Source: Massilia cavernae
GTDB lineage: Bacteria; Pseudomonadota; Gammaproteobacteria; Burkholderiales; Burkholderiaceae_D
Length of the DNA stretch: 64,000 nucleotides
Direction of reading: 5' to 3'
Assembly: GCF_003590855.1 (NCBI RefSeq)
Contig: NZ_QYUP01000149.1
Location: forward strand, 35,053-99,052
The notes beneath the pieces were generated by a model. The model did not search any database and was not told the origin of the DNA. It saw nothing but the letters and a program-made list of their open reading frames with translations. A program made the position numbers and the translations under genes. Positions 26,834 to 39,827 of the stretch are shown piece by piece (the stretch's first letter is position 1; each line of letters opens with the position of its first letter).

Positions 26834-28324
26834 CATATCGTTATACATAAGTCAGCCGAGTCCTTCGCGCAGCGCGCGTAGCGTTTCGGCGGCGGTCATG
26901 ACTTGATCCAGTCCGCGCCAAATCGTCTTTACTCCCGGTTCGCCGTCACTCTTGCGACCGAGGAAGCCTCCCACCTGCGCGACAAGCCGGACGATTTCGT
27001 TGAGCGTGGGTGGAGCGGTCGGCATCTTCTTTTTTGTTAGCAGGTAAGCGCCCCGGATCTCGTCCGGATCGAAGAACAGCGCGGCATCGAGGTCGGGGCA
27101 GGTTCGGCCCAACCGCATCAGATTGGTGATACGCCAGGCAACAACCATAAAGAGTGCGAGCGCGCGTTCAATCCGATCGATCGCCGACAGTTGCAATGCC
27201 TCTACCTCGCAACCATTTTTGAGGACATTGAAATAGATCTCGATTTCCCAGCGTGCCCGGTACCATTCGATCAGCTCGATAGCTTGCTCAACTGTCGATG
27301 CCTGGCGGTTGGTCAGCAAGCGCCATTCGACGGGCTTGACGCCTTTGGGCGCGCCGATCTCGCGCGCCACGATGCAGGTTGCGGTAATGCGTCCACCTTT
27401 GCCATCCGATATCTCGACTGCGCGGGACCAGACTTGCTGGCGAACGGTACGCGCTTTCTGTTCGTCACGGGGACCCATCTTGAAGGTAATTTCTCCAACT
27501 GCCTCGCCCTTGGTCGTATAGGCCCACAACTTGTCGTCGCCGCCGTCGGGCAAGCAGCGATTGTGTTTGGCACGCACCAACCAATCGACAGGCGTTCCCA
27601 AGTCACGCGCGCGACGCATCATCGCTACCATGTCGGCTTCCCGGTCGGCCACGTACACCAACCGCGTGTCCGGCATCTCGGGCGCCATCTCCGCGAGGCG
27701 TTCATAGCCTTCGGGCCAGCGTGCGCTCTCACTTTGCCCAGGACGGACCCCGTCCGCACCGCGTTGCTCTCGCGCCCACATATAGGCATCGAGCACTCCC
27801 AACGGTTCGCGTTCCGGCGTGACCGCATAGGTCGGATGAAGATACATGCCGCGCCGCGCTTCGTAGTTCAGCGGGCCAAGACCTTCGGTTTCCTGTCCGT
27901 TGAAATCAAGCTCGGTCGTGTCCTGAATACAGAGCACCACGCGATGCGCGCTCATGCGCTCCTGCGTCCGCGTCCAGTGCGGGGCAAGAATGCCCTCCCA
28001 CGTGACATCGTCGTTGCCGAGGAACCGATAGGCCGCGCACGTCTCATTCCAGCTATCGCACGCCTGCGGGATGCTGGCCGTCGGCTTTGCCGAAAGTCGT
28101 TCCATCATTATTCTTGCCCTCTTGTCGAGGCGGGCATCCCCAAGGGCCAGTCCTGCAAACTCGTGATCCGTCCAGCGCTGCGCTACCTTGGTCAATGCGT
28201 CACCCAAAATGAAAGAGTAAACGCGATCTCGCCAAAGTTTACAAGACCCATCTGCAACTCATTGAAAGTTAACGATATTTCTAGCTAAGCTGGGAGCGGC
28301 TTCCGACTTGTGTATAACGATATG
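26834..28324. mobile_element. Tn5/IS50-like element (IS4 superfamily)
   Basis: The ends are 20-bp inverted repeats, CATATCGTTATACATAAGTC (26834-26853) and its complement at 28305-28324 with one mismatch; the inner part TTATACACAAGT is close to the Tn5 outer end. The element is 1491 bp with one minus-strand transposase. I see no clear 9-bp target duplication, so flanking DNA may have been lost. Its left end truncates the split accessory gene. Confidence 0.85.
26852..28207 (-). CDS. Tn5-like transposase
   Basis: The 451-residue product has the Tn5-type N-terminal DNA-binding domain (WTDHEFAGLALGDARLDKR), the DDE core with Asp in CIQDTTELDF and Asp in VADREADM, and the Y-(2)-R-(3)-E-(6)-K signature as YRARWEIEIYFNVLK. 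The C-terminal dimerisation region is present. It is full length for the family and its stop codon lies within the left inverted repeat, as in IS50. It should be active. Confidence 0.93.
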   Translation of the reverse strand: MGDALTKVAQRWTDHEFAGLALGDARLDKRARIMMERLSAKPTASIPQACDSWNETCAAYRFLGNDDVTWEGILAPHWTRTQERMSAHRVVLCIQDTTELDFNGQETEGLGPLNYEARRGMYLHPTYAVTPEREPLGVLDAYMWAREQRGADGVRPGQSESARWPEGYERLAEMAPEMPDTRLVYVADREADMVAMMRRARDLGTPVDWLVRAKHNRCLPDGGDDKLWAYTTKGEAVGEITFKMGPRDEQKARTVRQQVWSRAVEISDGKGGRITATCIVAREIGAPKGVKPVEWRLLTNRQASTVEQAIELIEWYRARWEIEIYFNVLKNGCEVEALQLSAIDRIERALALFMVVAWRITNLMRLGRTCPDLDAALFFDPDEIRGAYLLTKKKMPTAPPTLNEIVRLVAQVGGFLGRKSDGEPGVKTIWRGLDQVMTAAETLRALREGLG

Positions 28325-28497
28325 TGTTGAAGCGGATCCACACTTTGATAGAATTTGAAATAAGGTAACGGTAATTCTGAGGTTGGACTAGTTGCTTGAC
28401 TCTTGCATTGGCCCTAAATCAGCAAATCCGCCACTTGGCGTGAACGTAGGAACAGGGCAGAGCGAAACAATTGGTGTCACCGTCTAGTCCACAAACA
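28325..28497. other. Short AT-leaning remnant between IS and core genome
   Basis: No gene is seen. The first 50 bases after the IS end contain short frames (for example ending IEFEIR at a TAA) that could be the detached 3' end of the split accessory gene, but this cannot be shown from sequence alone. Confidence 0.3.
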
Positions 28498-28519
28498 AAA
28501 GCCCGGTCACCCGGGCTTT
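28498..28519 (-). terminator. Rho-independent terminator of DUF2863 gene
   Basis: On the minus strand AAAGCCCGG-GTGA-CCGGGCTTT is followed by TGTTTG. It starts 4 bp after the DUF2863 stop codon. Confidence 0.85.
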
Positions 28520-28523
28520 CGTT

Positions 28524-29786
28524 TTAGTGGAAGTGCTCGCCGCCCTGCGGAGCATCCTCCGGCATCTCCGCATGCACCAACTCCCCGACGGGGTCGGCAA
28601 ACAAGGGGGCGCCGCAGTCATCGCAGTACTCAACCACGAAGCGCTCGGTGTGCTTCTTGATGTGCGTGATTCCGCAATCGTTCAGGTGCGCCACGATCTC
28701 GTCGATCGGCCGCACGATTTCCCCAGTAGCGAGTGCCGAATGCGTTAGCCCTTCCAGCGGCGTGCCTTCCTCGTCTTCCTGGCCGTACAGCGGCCACACG
28801 ATGCCGTAGATGACCTCCGCTTCCTGGCGCATCGTGAACGACACGCGGTATTCGTCGATCTGGCCGTCAGTGGTCTCTTCGCCGAAGCCTGCGATCACCG
28901 CGCGCAGGTCGGACGCTTCAACGCCCAGCGTATTGGTCAGGTAGTGCACGGCCGCGCGGATCGAGACCGGGCGAATCAGTTTGTCCGCTTCGCGGCAGGC
29001 GACGTAATACGCTTCCGGCAGCAGCAGCTCGACGCCGCAGCCTGGCAGCAGGCGCGAGACGCTTGGCGTGGCCTGCGTGCGCCACTGTTCCAGCGCGTTC
29101 GTGCGTTCGGCCATGAAGTTGTTGAGGTACTGCGGTTCTTGCCAGCGGAAGAGCGGCGCGCCAAGTGGCGCCACGACGGCAACCAGCAGGTAGCGCGTGT
29201 CGGCCAGGAAGGGCGCGGTGTCGGCCGGCTTTGCGATCGGCTTGACGGCCGCACCCTTGTGCGCGGCTTGCGCCAGCTTGTGCGTAAGCGCGTAGGTCTC
29301 GGCGTGCGTGCGCGGCAGCTGGTCGATGGCGAACAGGGTAGGGGCCATCGACATCTGCGTGCCTTCGGCCAGCAGGTGTGCGCCAAAGTGGGCGGACAGC
29401 GATGTCAGGATCTCGCCAGGGATGGTGCCGGAGGCGATCGAGAAGCGCGTCCATGCCAGTACCGGCGCTGCGATCAGCAGGGCCTGGTGAGTGGTTTCGA
29501 CGCCGTCGTGCATCTCGGTCATCGTGGACGATTCGCTGACCGCTTCGACGCCTTCCATCAGCACGTCGTAGGCGTTCAGGTCGTCCTTGAACAGGACGTT
29601 CAGGGTGGCGTCGATGGTGTCCTGGTGCGCAGTTTTCAGAAGCTTTTGCAGCTGCATGTCGAGGTGCCGCTCGAATGTACGTTCCTCGAGCCGGCTGCCG
29701 GCCTGGACGATCGATTGTGAAATGCTGACCAGTCGCTGGCTTTCTGCCGACAGTTTGTTCGTTGAATCTTTGGATGGTCGACGCAT
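28524..29786 (-). CDS. DUF2863 family protein
   Basis: The 420-residue product matches the betaproteobacterial DUF2863 family: an N-terminal basic segment and helix (SQRLVSISQSIVQAGSRLEE), a central alpha/beta region (MAPTLFAIDQLPRTHAETYAL), and a C-terminal part with a CxxC (VVEYCDDCGAPLFADP) that may bind zinc. No catalytic role is known. It is the outermost gene of the minus-strand arm of the TCA block, an arrangement seen in related genomes, but it has its own terminator and a 735-bp gap separates it from acnA. Confidence 0.82.
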   Translation of the reverse strand: MRRPSKDSTNKLSAESQRLVSISQSIVQAGSRLEERTFERHLDMQLQKLLKTAHQDTIDATLNVLFKDDLNAYDVLMEGVEAVSESSTMTEMHDGVETTHQALLIAAPVLAWTRFSIASGTIPGEILTSLSAHFGAHLLAEGTQMSMAPTLFAIDQLPRTHAETYALTHKLAQAAHKGAAVKPIAKPADTAPFLADTRYLLVAVVAPLGAPLFRWQEPQYLNNFMAERTNALEQWRTQATPSVSRLLPGCGVELLLPEAYYVACREADKLIRPVSIRAAVHYLTNTLGVEASDLRAVIAGFGEETTDGQIDEYRVSFTMRQEAEVIYGIVWPLYGQEDEEGTPLEGLTHSALATGEIVRPIDEIVAHLNDCGITHIKKHTERFVVEYCDDCGAPLFADPVGELVHAEMPEDAPQGGEHFH

Positions 29787-30092
29787 AACGCTAAAAGTCT
29801 CTTTAAGTGAAGTGAACGGTTCGATTGTTCTGTGAACAATGATAAACCCTTATTGTTCGTATTGTAGTTGATTCGGGGTGAGGGGATGAACACTGCGCAG
29901 GGGGTGGGGGTTTTGGTGGGGGAGTGTTGAGGGTTTGACCATGCCTATTGTCGCTTGCATGTCGTGCCCGCCATTGGCGGACCCGATTTCCCACGGAGGC
30001 GGGAAGCCATAACGCGTGTGCGTTTGCCATCAGTGCGGGCGGTGGAGGTGCTGGGTGTTCAGCATGGGTTGCCGCGCGTCGCCGAGGCTTTC

Positions 30093-30161
30093 GCGGGAAG
30101 TCGTTTCCGTCAGTGGCGGGAAGTCGTTTCCGTCAGTGGCGGGAAGTCGTTTCCGCCAGTT
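30093..30161. repeat. Three tandem copies of a 23-bp unit
   Basis: The unit begins GCGGGAAGTCGTTTCCG and repeats at 30093, 30116 and 30139, the third with one change (CGCC for CGTC) before the end. A diverged copy lies at 34825-34847 after mdh. Each unit contains GGAA..TTCC and can form a small hairpin. Confidence 0.85.
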
Positions 30162-30284
30162 GTAGTGTTGTGGAACGACGGCCATGGGGATAACGCGCTG
30201 CGCGCTTTCCGCCATACGGGTCACGTTGATGAATTGAGTTTGACGCGTGAAGCGACCGCGTTGGTGGCGGAAGTGAGCATGAAA

Positions 30285-30316
30285 GCGCGGATGCACTGCG
30301 TTTATCCGCCCTACGC
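30285..30316. repeat. REP-like dispersed element
   Basis: The word CGGATGCACTGCGTTTATCC, followed by GCCCTACGC, matches the paired copies at 36934-37033 in its conserved ends (CGGATGC and TATCCGCCCTACG). This is a dispersed intergenic palindrome of the host. Confidence 0.7.
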
Positions 30317-30458
30317 AGGTGCCTCATACGCCCCGTCAGATGCGGATATCACGTGGATGCAAGCATGGCGCCTCACGAATTACGCATTACCCAATATCCA
30401 TCACCCATCACGCATCACGGATTTCGCGTTACGTAATTCGCTTTTCAATGGAGAAAAA

Positions 30459-30482
30459 AACGCCGGACGAATCCGGCGTTTT
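30459..30482 (-). terminator. Rho-independent terminator of acnA
   Basis: AACGCCGGA-CGAA-TCCGGCGTT forms a 9-bp stem; on the minus strand it is followed by a T7 run. It lies 40 bp after the acnA stop. Confidence 0.9.
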
Positions 30483-30521
30483 GCTGTTCGCTCCTTGCGC
30501 GGAGCGCAAGGCACTTGCCGA

Positions 30522-33230
<2,709 letters not shown>

Positions 33231-33279
33231 ATCCTCTCCTTCAGTGGGGGTATTTTGTTATTGCATGTTATGCAATCGT

Positions 33280-33792
33280 TCAGGTTTTTGTGGCTTCCTG
33301 GGCCTTGATCAGCTCCTGTTGGATCTGTTCGGCGTTCTTGCATTCGTTGGCCAGCTGGCGGTTCAGCTTGGAGTCGAGCAGCATGCCCTTGGACGGAATG
33401 CCGATCCATACCAGGCCGGCGCGCGCGTTCTCAAAGCGCAGGGCGCCGGTGGTGGTGCCCACGCGGTCGAGCCGGTGCAGGCGTTTCTTCCAGCGCAGCG
33501 CGATGTGGCCGACATCGCCGTCGTTCTTGTAAATCGTGATCTTGTTGTTCAGTTCACACTGGTACTCGACCGTGGTGGTGTCGGTAATGTCGGGTTCCGC
33601 TTCGTCCGCCAGGACGTCGACCGCTTTCGGGTGCTTCTCAAGCGGCTTCTTGGCAGGCTTGGCCTTGGGTTTGGCGGCTGGCTTGGCCTTGTTTTGCTGC
33701 GCCATGTCGGAGGCTGCGGCAGGAACGCAGAGGGCGGCGGTTGCGAAGGCGAAGCCGCAGGCAACGATGAGCTTGCTAATAAGAGTAGACAT
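33280..33792 (-). CDS. Secreted MliC-like protein (lysozyme-inhibitor fold)
   Basis: The 170-residue product has a Sec signal (LIVACGFAFATAALCVPAAA), a Lys/Pro/Ala-rich linker (residues 30-65) and a C-terminal domain with the MliC layout: a first Cys in VEYQCELNNKITIY, a central GTTTGALRFENARAGLVW, SKGMLLD and a last Cys in ANECKN, giving one disulphide. Known MliC proteins block c-type lysozyme in the envelope. Its ATG overlaps the stop of the preceding lyase gene (TGATG), which is an unexpected partner. Inhibition here is inference from fold pattern. Confidence 0.6.
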   Translation of the reverse strand: MSTLISKLIVACGFAFATAALCVPAAASDMAQQNKAKPAAKPKAKPAKKPLEKHPKAVDVLADEAEPDITDTTTVEYQCELNNKITIYKNDGDVGHIALRWKKRLHRLDRVGTTTGALRFENARAGLVWIGIPSKGMLLDSKLNRQLANECKNAEQIQQELIKAQEATKT

Positions 33793-34790
33793 CAGGTTAT
33801 TTCCGTATGAAGGTCAGGGCCGAGGAGGGCGGCAGCGGCGTCGGGCAGGGCCAGTCCGGCCAGTTTCGCGCGCTGTAAAACCGTCCAATAGTATCGGTAG
33901 CTGGCTCTGTCGTGCAAGCGCCCATGTTGCGAGATTGGTCCCCAATTCGCATTGATGGCTTCAGTCAGGATGTTAGTGGCTTCATTCACTTCGGACAACC
34001 TTGGCGTAAATGCCTTGATGATCGGCTTGATCTGGTCCGGGTGGATGCTCCACATGCGGGTGAACCCGAATTCGGCGCCGGCGCGCTGTGCGTCGTTGGC
34101 CACAACTGCGCTGTCCTTGATGTCGGTCGTCACGTTATGCGACGGCACCTTGCCGTGCGCATGGCAAGCTGCCACCATCTCGAGCTTCGCGCGCACCACC
34201 AGCGGGTGCGTGAACTGGCCCGGCGTGCGCATCGCGCTGCCGGGAATGGCGCCATAGTGCGCCGAGACGAAGTCCATGATGCCGAACGACAGGCACTCGA
34301 CCTGGGGCAGGGCGGCGATGTCGTATGCGTCGCGCAGGGCGCCGTGGGTTTCGATGAGAACGTGAACAGGCAGGTCGGCGCGGCCGGCCTTGGCGGCGTG
34401 CTGGTTGATCAGCTCGATCGCGCGCATCACGTCTTCCGTGCTCTCAACCTTCGGCACGACCACATAGGCCAGGCGCGATGCGGCGCCGCCGACGATGACG
34501 GCGATGTCAGGTTCGAAGAAGGAGCTCGATACGTCGTGCACGCGCACGCCGATGCGGTTGAAGCGGTTGCCTTCGTCGTTCAGCAGGCGCACCACCAGTT
34601 GGGCGTGCTCCGGCTCGGCGCCGGCAGCTGCGCCGTCTTCGCAGTCGAAGGTGATGTCGAACAGGGGGCCAAGCTCTTGTTGCAGGGCCATCGACTTGCG
34701 CATCAGCTTCTCCGACCCGCAATAGTGGTCGCAGGCTGGAAGCAGCAGGGGCTGGCGTTTGCCCTGGAATAAAACCTCGGATGGGTGCAT
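33792..34790 (-). CDS. HpcH/HpaI aldolase / CitE-like CoA-ester lyase
   Basis: The 332-residue product is a TIM-barrel member of the citrate lyase beta/malyl-CoA lyase family: FDCEDGAAAGAE carries the conserved acidic residues, VPKVES the metal-side Glu, and VLIETHGALRDA and LSFGIMDF the later strands. It probably cleaves or makes a malyl-CoA-type ester in the cytosol. It sits between mdh and acnA, as in many betaproteobacteria, but its exact substrate is not fixed by sequence. Citrate lyase is unlikely because alpha and gamma subunits are absent. Confidence 0.8.
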   Translation of the reverse strand: MHPSEVLFQGKRQPLLLPACDHYCGSEKLMRKSMALQQELGPLFDITFDCEDGAAAGAEPEHAQLVVRLLNDEGNRFNRIGVRVHDVSSSFFEPDIAVIVGGAASRLAYVVVPKVESTEDVMRAIELINQHAAKAGRADLPVHVLIETHGALRDAYDIAALPQVECLSFGIMDFVSAHYGAIPGSAMRTPGQFTHPLVVRAKLEMVAACHAHGKVPSHNVTTDIKDSAVVANDAQRAGAEFGFTRMWSIHPDQIKPIIKAFTPRLSEVNEATNILTEAINANWGPISQHGRLHDRASYRYYWTVLQRAKLAGLALPDAAAALLGPDLHTEIT

Positions 34791-34813
34791 TTTCGTTTGC
34801 TCTGAAACCGTCG

Positions 34814-34858
34814 TTCCCGCTTTCGCGGGAAGTCGGTTCCGCCAGTGGCGGAACCGAC
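34814..34858. repeat. Double hairpin between mdh and the lyase gene
   Basis: TTCCCGC..GCGGGAA (34814-34831) is followed by GTCGGTTCCGC and its complement (34832-34858). The sequence shares GCGGGAAGTCG-TTCCG with the tandem repeat at 30093. It may slow RNA decay or end part of the mdh transcript. Confidence 0.65.
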
Positions 34859-34872
34859 AGCGACTGTAGGTT

Positions 34873-35865
34873 TTAAGCCTTCAGCAGGTGGGCAACGCCT
34901 TCGCGCTCTTCGGTCAGTTCCTTGAGCGTCAGGTTGATGCGCTCTTGCGAGAACTCGTCGATCGGCAGGCCCTGGACGATAGTGTACTCGCCGTTTTCAA
35001 CGGTGACAGGGAAACCGAACATGGTGTCCTTCGGAATGCCGTACGAGCCGTCCGATGGGATGCCCATGGTGGTCCACTTGCCGTTGGTGCCGACGTGCCA
35101 GTCGTGCATGTGGTCGATCGCCGCGTTGGCTGCCGATGCTGCCGACGACAGGCCGCGCGCTTCGATGATCGCTGCGCCGCGCTTGCCGACGGTTGGCAGG
35201 AAGGTGTCGCGGTTCCATGCGTCGTCGTTGATCATGTCCTTGACCGACTGGCCATCGACAGTCGCGAAGCGGTAGTCGGCGTACATGGTTGGCGAGTGGT
35301 TGCCCCACACAGCCATTTTTTCGATCGAAGCAACTGGCTTGCCGGACTTGGCAGCGACCTGCGACAGGGCGCGGTTGTGGTCCAGGCGCAGCATGGCGGT
35401 GAAGTTCTTGGCCGGCAGTGAAGGCGCCGATTTCATCGCGATGTAGGCGTTGGTGTTGGCCGGGTTGCCGACCACCAGTACCTTGACGTTGCGCGATGCG
35501 ACGGCATCGAGCGCCTTGCCTTGCACGGTGAAGATCTGTGCGTTGGCTTCGAGCAGGTCCTTGCGCTCCATGCCTGGGCCGCGTGGACGCGCGCCAACCA
35601 GCAGGGCGTAGTCGGCATCCTTGAATGCGGTCATCGGGTCGGCGTGGGCGGTCATGCCGGCCAGCAGCGGGAATGCGCAGTCGTCGATTTCCATCATGAC
35701 GCCCTTGAGCGCTTTCTGTGCTTTTTCGTCAGCGATTTCCAGCAGTTGCAGGATGACTGGCTGGTCCTTGCCCAGCATGTCGCCGTTGGCGATGCGGAAC
35801 AGCAGGGAATAGCCGATCTGGCCGGCGGCGCCGGTGACAGCAACGCGCAGTGGGGTTTTAGCCAT
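34873..35865 (-). CDS. mdh: Malate dehydrogenase
   Basis: The 330-residue product from ATG 35865 (GGAG upstream) is the cytosolic-type NAD malate dehydrogenase. It has the NAD fold [19 protein letters not shown] at residues 8-26, the substrate arginines in [24 protein letters not shown], and the active-site His in [12 protein letters not shown]. It oxidises malate to oxaloacetate in the TCA cycle. The longer frame upstream to 35973 is not supported. It leads the minus arm (mdh, lyase, MliC-like, acnA) and shares an intergenic region with gntR. Confidence 0.96.
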   Translation of the reverse strand: MAKTPLRVAVTGAAGQIGYSLLFRIANGDMLGKDQPVILQLLEIADEKAQKALKGVMMEIDDCAFPLLAGMTAHADPMTAFKDADYALLVGARPRGPGMERKDLLEANAQIFTVQGKALDAVASRNVKVLVVGNPANTNAYIAMKSAPSLPAKNFTAMLRLDHNRALSQVAAKSGKPVASIEKMAVWGNHSPTMYADYRFATVDGQSVKDMINDDAWNRDTFLPTVGKRGAAIIEARGLSSAASAANAAIDHMHDWHVGTNGKWTTMGIPSDGSYGIPKDTMFGFPVTVENGEYTIVQGLPIDEFSQERINLTLKELTEEREGVAHLLKA

Positions 35866-36048
35866 GGTGAATCTCCAATGTGAGAAAAGAAACGGTCGAC
35901 GCCGAGGAAACGCGATTTGGGCAAAAGTATAATCATACCAAAATCGCCAGACCTCAACCCGGGCGCGATACAAGGCGCGATGCGCGCGCGCAAGCCGGGA
36001 TCGCAGGGAGTGTAGGCGGCCGGGGTGCTTCTGTCAATTCATATCTTA

Positions 36049-36064
36049 TGTCTTATATAAGACA
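36049..36064. promoter_or_regulatory. 16-bp perfect palindrome between mdh and gntR
   Basis: TGTCTTATATAAGACA is a perfect palindrome, with a further half-site TCTTAT just left (36044-36049). It lies in the divergent mdh/gntR intergenic region, 60 bp before the GntR start. The symmetry and size fit a GntR-family operator, so autoregulation and control of mdh are inferred. Confidence 0.6.
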
Positions 36065-36123
36065 CATAACCAATGGGTGGAAATGCTGGACTGGCATCGC
36101 CGTTTGTGGTGAAATCGTGGTCT

Positions 36124-36921
36124 ATGAACCAAGCCTCGTCGAATTCGAACAACAATGGCGCGCCATCCGGCGGTAGCGGCAATGCCGCCGGCGGAGCGGG
36201 CAGTTCACCCACCTTCAGTCCGCTTTACCAGCAAATCAAGGCCCTGATCACCCAAAGCCTGCAATCGGGCGAATGGAAGCCGGGCGAACTTATCCCCAGC
36301 GAAGTCGAGCTGGCCGGCCGTTTCAAGGTCAGCCAGGGCACCGTGCGCAAGGCGATCGACGAGCTGGCGGCCGAAAACCTGGTCATGCGCCGGCAGGGCA
36401 AGGGCACCTTCGTGTCCACCCATCACGAGGCGCGCGCGCACTTCCGTTTCCTGCGCCTGGTGCCCGACGAGGGCGTTCCGCACCATCCCGACAACAAGCT
36501 CATCGAAGTCAAGCGCATGCGTGCGCCCGCCGAAGTGGCGCGCCTGCTCGACTTGAAGAGCGGCGACGCAGTGGTCTATATCAAGCGCGTGATGTCATTC
36601 GAGGGCGAGCCGACCATCCTGGAAGAAATTTGGCTGCCGGGCCTGCTGTTCAAGGGGCTGACGGCAGAACGACTGATCGAGTATCGCGGTCCAATGTATG
36701 GGCTGTTCGAGTCGGAATTCGGCACGCGCATGATTCGCGCGACCGAGAAGATTCGCGCCATCGCTGCGGATTCGACCGCGGCAGAGTTTTTGCACGTGAA
36801 GGAAGGTTCGCCGCTGCTGTGCGCGGAGCGGGTTTCGTTTACGTATGGGGATAAGGCGGTGGAGTTGCGCAGGGGCTTGTACCTCACTGCGCATCATCAT
36901 TACCAGAATGAGTTGTCCTGA
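36124..36921 (+). CDS. GntR/HutC-family regulator
   Basis: The 265-residue product from ATG 36124 has a low-complexity N terminus (Ser/Asn/Gly, residues 1-28), a winged-helix GntR domain (LYQQIKALITQSLQSGEWKP, VSQGTVRKAIDELAAENLV) and a UTRA ligand domain (about 115-262; GDAVVYIKRVMSFEGEPTI). It precedes sdhCDAB and is divergent from mdh, so it probably controls central carbon genes in response to an organic acid. The ligand is unknown. A palindrome upstream is its likely operator. Confidence 0.88.
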   Translation: MNQASSNSNNNGAPSGGSGNAAGGAGSSPTFSPLYQQIKALITQSLQSGEWKPGELIPSEVELAGRFKVSQGTVRKAIDELAAENLVMRRQGKGTFVSTHHEARAHFRFLRLVPDEGVPHHPDNKLIEVKRMRAPAEVARLLDLKSGDAVVYIKRVMSFEGEPTILEEIWLPGLLFKGLTAERLIEYRGPMYGLFESEFGTRMIRATEKIRAIAADSTAAEFLHVKEGSPLLCAERVSFTYGDKAVELRRGLYLTAHHHYQNELS

Positions 36922-36933
36922 CGGCTGGCGTTC

Positions 36934-37033
36934 GGCGGATGCGTGCTTCGCACTTATCCGCCCTACGCCGTCATCGCATCAACTCGGTCAGTCACGCGTA
37001 GGGCGGATAAGCGCCACCACGCGCGCATCCGCC
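36934..37033. repeat. Inverted pair of REP-like elements
   Basis: The left arm (36934-36967) carries GGCGGATGCG...TATCCGCCCTACG and the right arm (36997-37033) is its inverse with changes. The pair can fold into a long stem and separates gntR from the sdh promoter; a single related copy lies at 30285-30316. Confidence 0.75.
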
Positions 37034-37089
37034 GACCTGGCCGCCGCCTCCTCCGGCAGAGATTATGCGTTGCGGTTAAGATACGTTGT

Positions 37090-37122
37090 TATGTAGTAAC
37101 TATGTAGTAATTTTTGTAGTAA
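37090..37122 (+). promoter_or_regulatory. Triple direct repeat TGTAGTAA upstream of sdhC
   Basis: TATGTAGTAA occurs at 37090-37099 and 37101-37110, and TTGTAGTAA at 37114-37122. The copies are 11 and about 13 bp apart, near one helical turn, and lie 130-160 bp before sdhC. They may be sites for an activator or repressor of the sdh operon. Confidence 0.4.
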
Positions 37123-37249
37123 TTGGTAGGTGTTTGCTGCATTGTTGTCGGTTTTGTCGCTCATTAAGATTTAGATATTGGTGCAGCGCGCGAAAATAGG
37201 CGAAAATTGCGGGTTCACTATTAGTTTTGTCTTAAGGGGAGGTCTTGTT

Positions 37250-37672
37250 ATGTCCGAAGCCGTGAAAGAAGTGCCAAGAAAAGAGCGGCCACACTTCAGT
37301 AACATCCATGTTACCGATTTGATGAATTACCGCATGACGCCGGCAGCGTACGTGTCGATCCTGCACCGCGTCAGCGGCGCATTGATGTTCCTGCTGCTGC
37401 CATTCATGCTGTACCTGCTGCAGCTGTCAATCAGTTCTGAAATGACCTTCGCGCATTTCGCCGGCATCCTCTCCAATCCCCTCGTTAAATTGATCCTGCT
37501 GGGCCTGATCTGGGGCTATATGCACCACTTCTGCGCCGGCGTGCGCCACCTGTTCATGGACATGCACGTGATGATCGAGAAGGATTCGTCGCGCCAGTCC
37601 GCCGTCGGCGTGCTGGGCATCAGCCTGGTACTGACAGCGCTGGCAGGTCTCAAACTGTTTGGAGTATTTTGA
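37250..37672 (+). CDS. sdhC: Succinate dehydrogenase cytochrome b subunit
   Basis: The 140-residue product from ATG 37250 (AGGGGAGG upstream) has three membrane helices. Residues SILHRVSGALMF match the quinone-site Ser/Arg region and GYMHHFCAGVRHLFMD carries the heme b His ligand. It anchors SdhAB to the inner membrane and passes electrons to ubiquinone. Its TGA overlaps the sdhD ATG (TGATG-type). First gene of sdhCDAB-sdhE-gltA. Confidence 0.95.
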   Translation: MSEAVKEVPRKERPHFSNIHVTDLMNYRMTPAAYVSILHRVSGALMFLLLPFMLYLLQLSISSEMTFAHFAGILSNPLVKLILLGLIWGYMHHFCAGVRHLFMDMHVMIEKDSSRQSAVGVLGISLVLTALAGLKLFGVF

Positions 37673-38037
37673 TGGCAAAGAATAACGTCGGACCGAAGCG
37701 CCTCGTCGTCGGCGCCCACTACGGATTCAAGGACTGGCTGGCACAGCGCATCACCGCGATCGTGATGGCGCTCTACACCGTGATCCTGCTGGCCACCTTC
37801 CTCACCGGCCAGAACTTCACCTATGAAGGCTGGGCCGGTCTGTTCGCCCAACAGTGGTTCAAGCTGTTCACGCTGGTGACCTTTGCCGCGCTGTTTTATC
37901 ACGCGTGGGTCGGCATGCGTGACATCTGGATGGACTACGTCAAGCCGGTCGGCATTCGCCTGACGCTGCAAATCGCAACCATCCTGTGGCTGGTCGCCTG
38001 CGCTGCCTGGACCGTTCAAATTATCTGGAGTGTGTAA
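37672..38037 (+). CDS. sdhD: Succinate dehydrogenase hydrophobic anchor subunit
   Basis: The 121-residue product has three membrane helices. RITAIVMALYTVILL and FYHAWVGMRDIWMDYVKP hold the conserved Arg/His/Asp/Tyr that contribute to heme b and ubiquinone binding with SdhC. ATG 37672 is preferred to an adjacent TTG. It is translationally coupled to sdhC and followed 2 bp later by sdhA. Confidence 0.94.
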   Translation: MAKNNVGPKRLVVGAHYGFKDWLAQRITAIVMALYTVILLATFLTGQNFTYEGWAGLFAQQWFKLFTLVTFAALFYHAWVGMRDIWMDYVKPVGIRLTLQIATILWLVACAAWTVQIIWSV

Positions 38038-38039
38038 TC

Positions 38040-39818
<1,779 letters not shown>

Positions 39819-39827
39819 GGTCAGAAC

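Larger units (their letters stand above)
29787..30458. other. Repeat-filled intergenic region
   Basis: No gene is seen in this stretch on either strand; the plus-strand frame that begins here is a shadow of acnA. It contains a tandem 23-bp repeat, a REP-like element shared with 36934-37033, and a stretch near 30365-30445 of alternating ATTACG/CATCAC words. It must also hold the promoter of the DUF2863 gene at its left end. Confidence 0.6.

Noticed and set aside
30093..30161. CRISPR array
   Set aside because: The 23-bp units abut without spacers and number only three; it is a simple tandem repeat.
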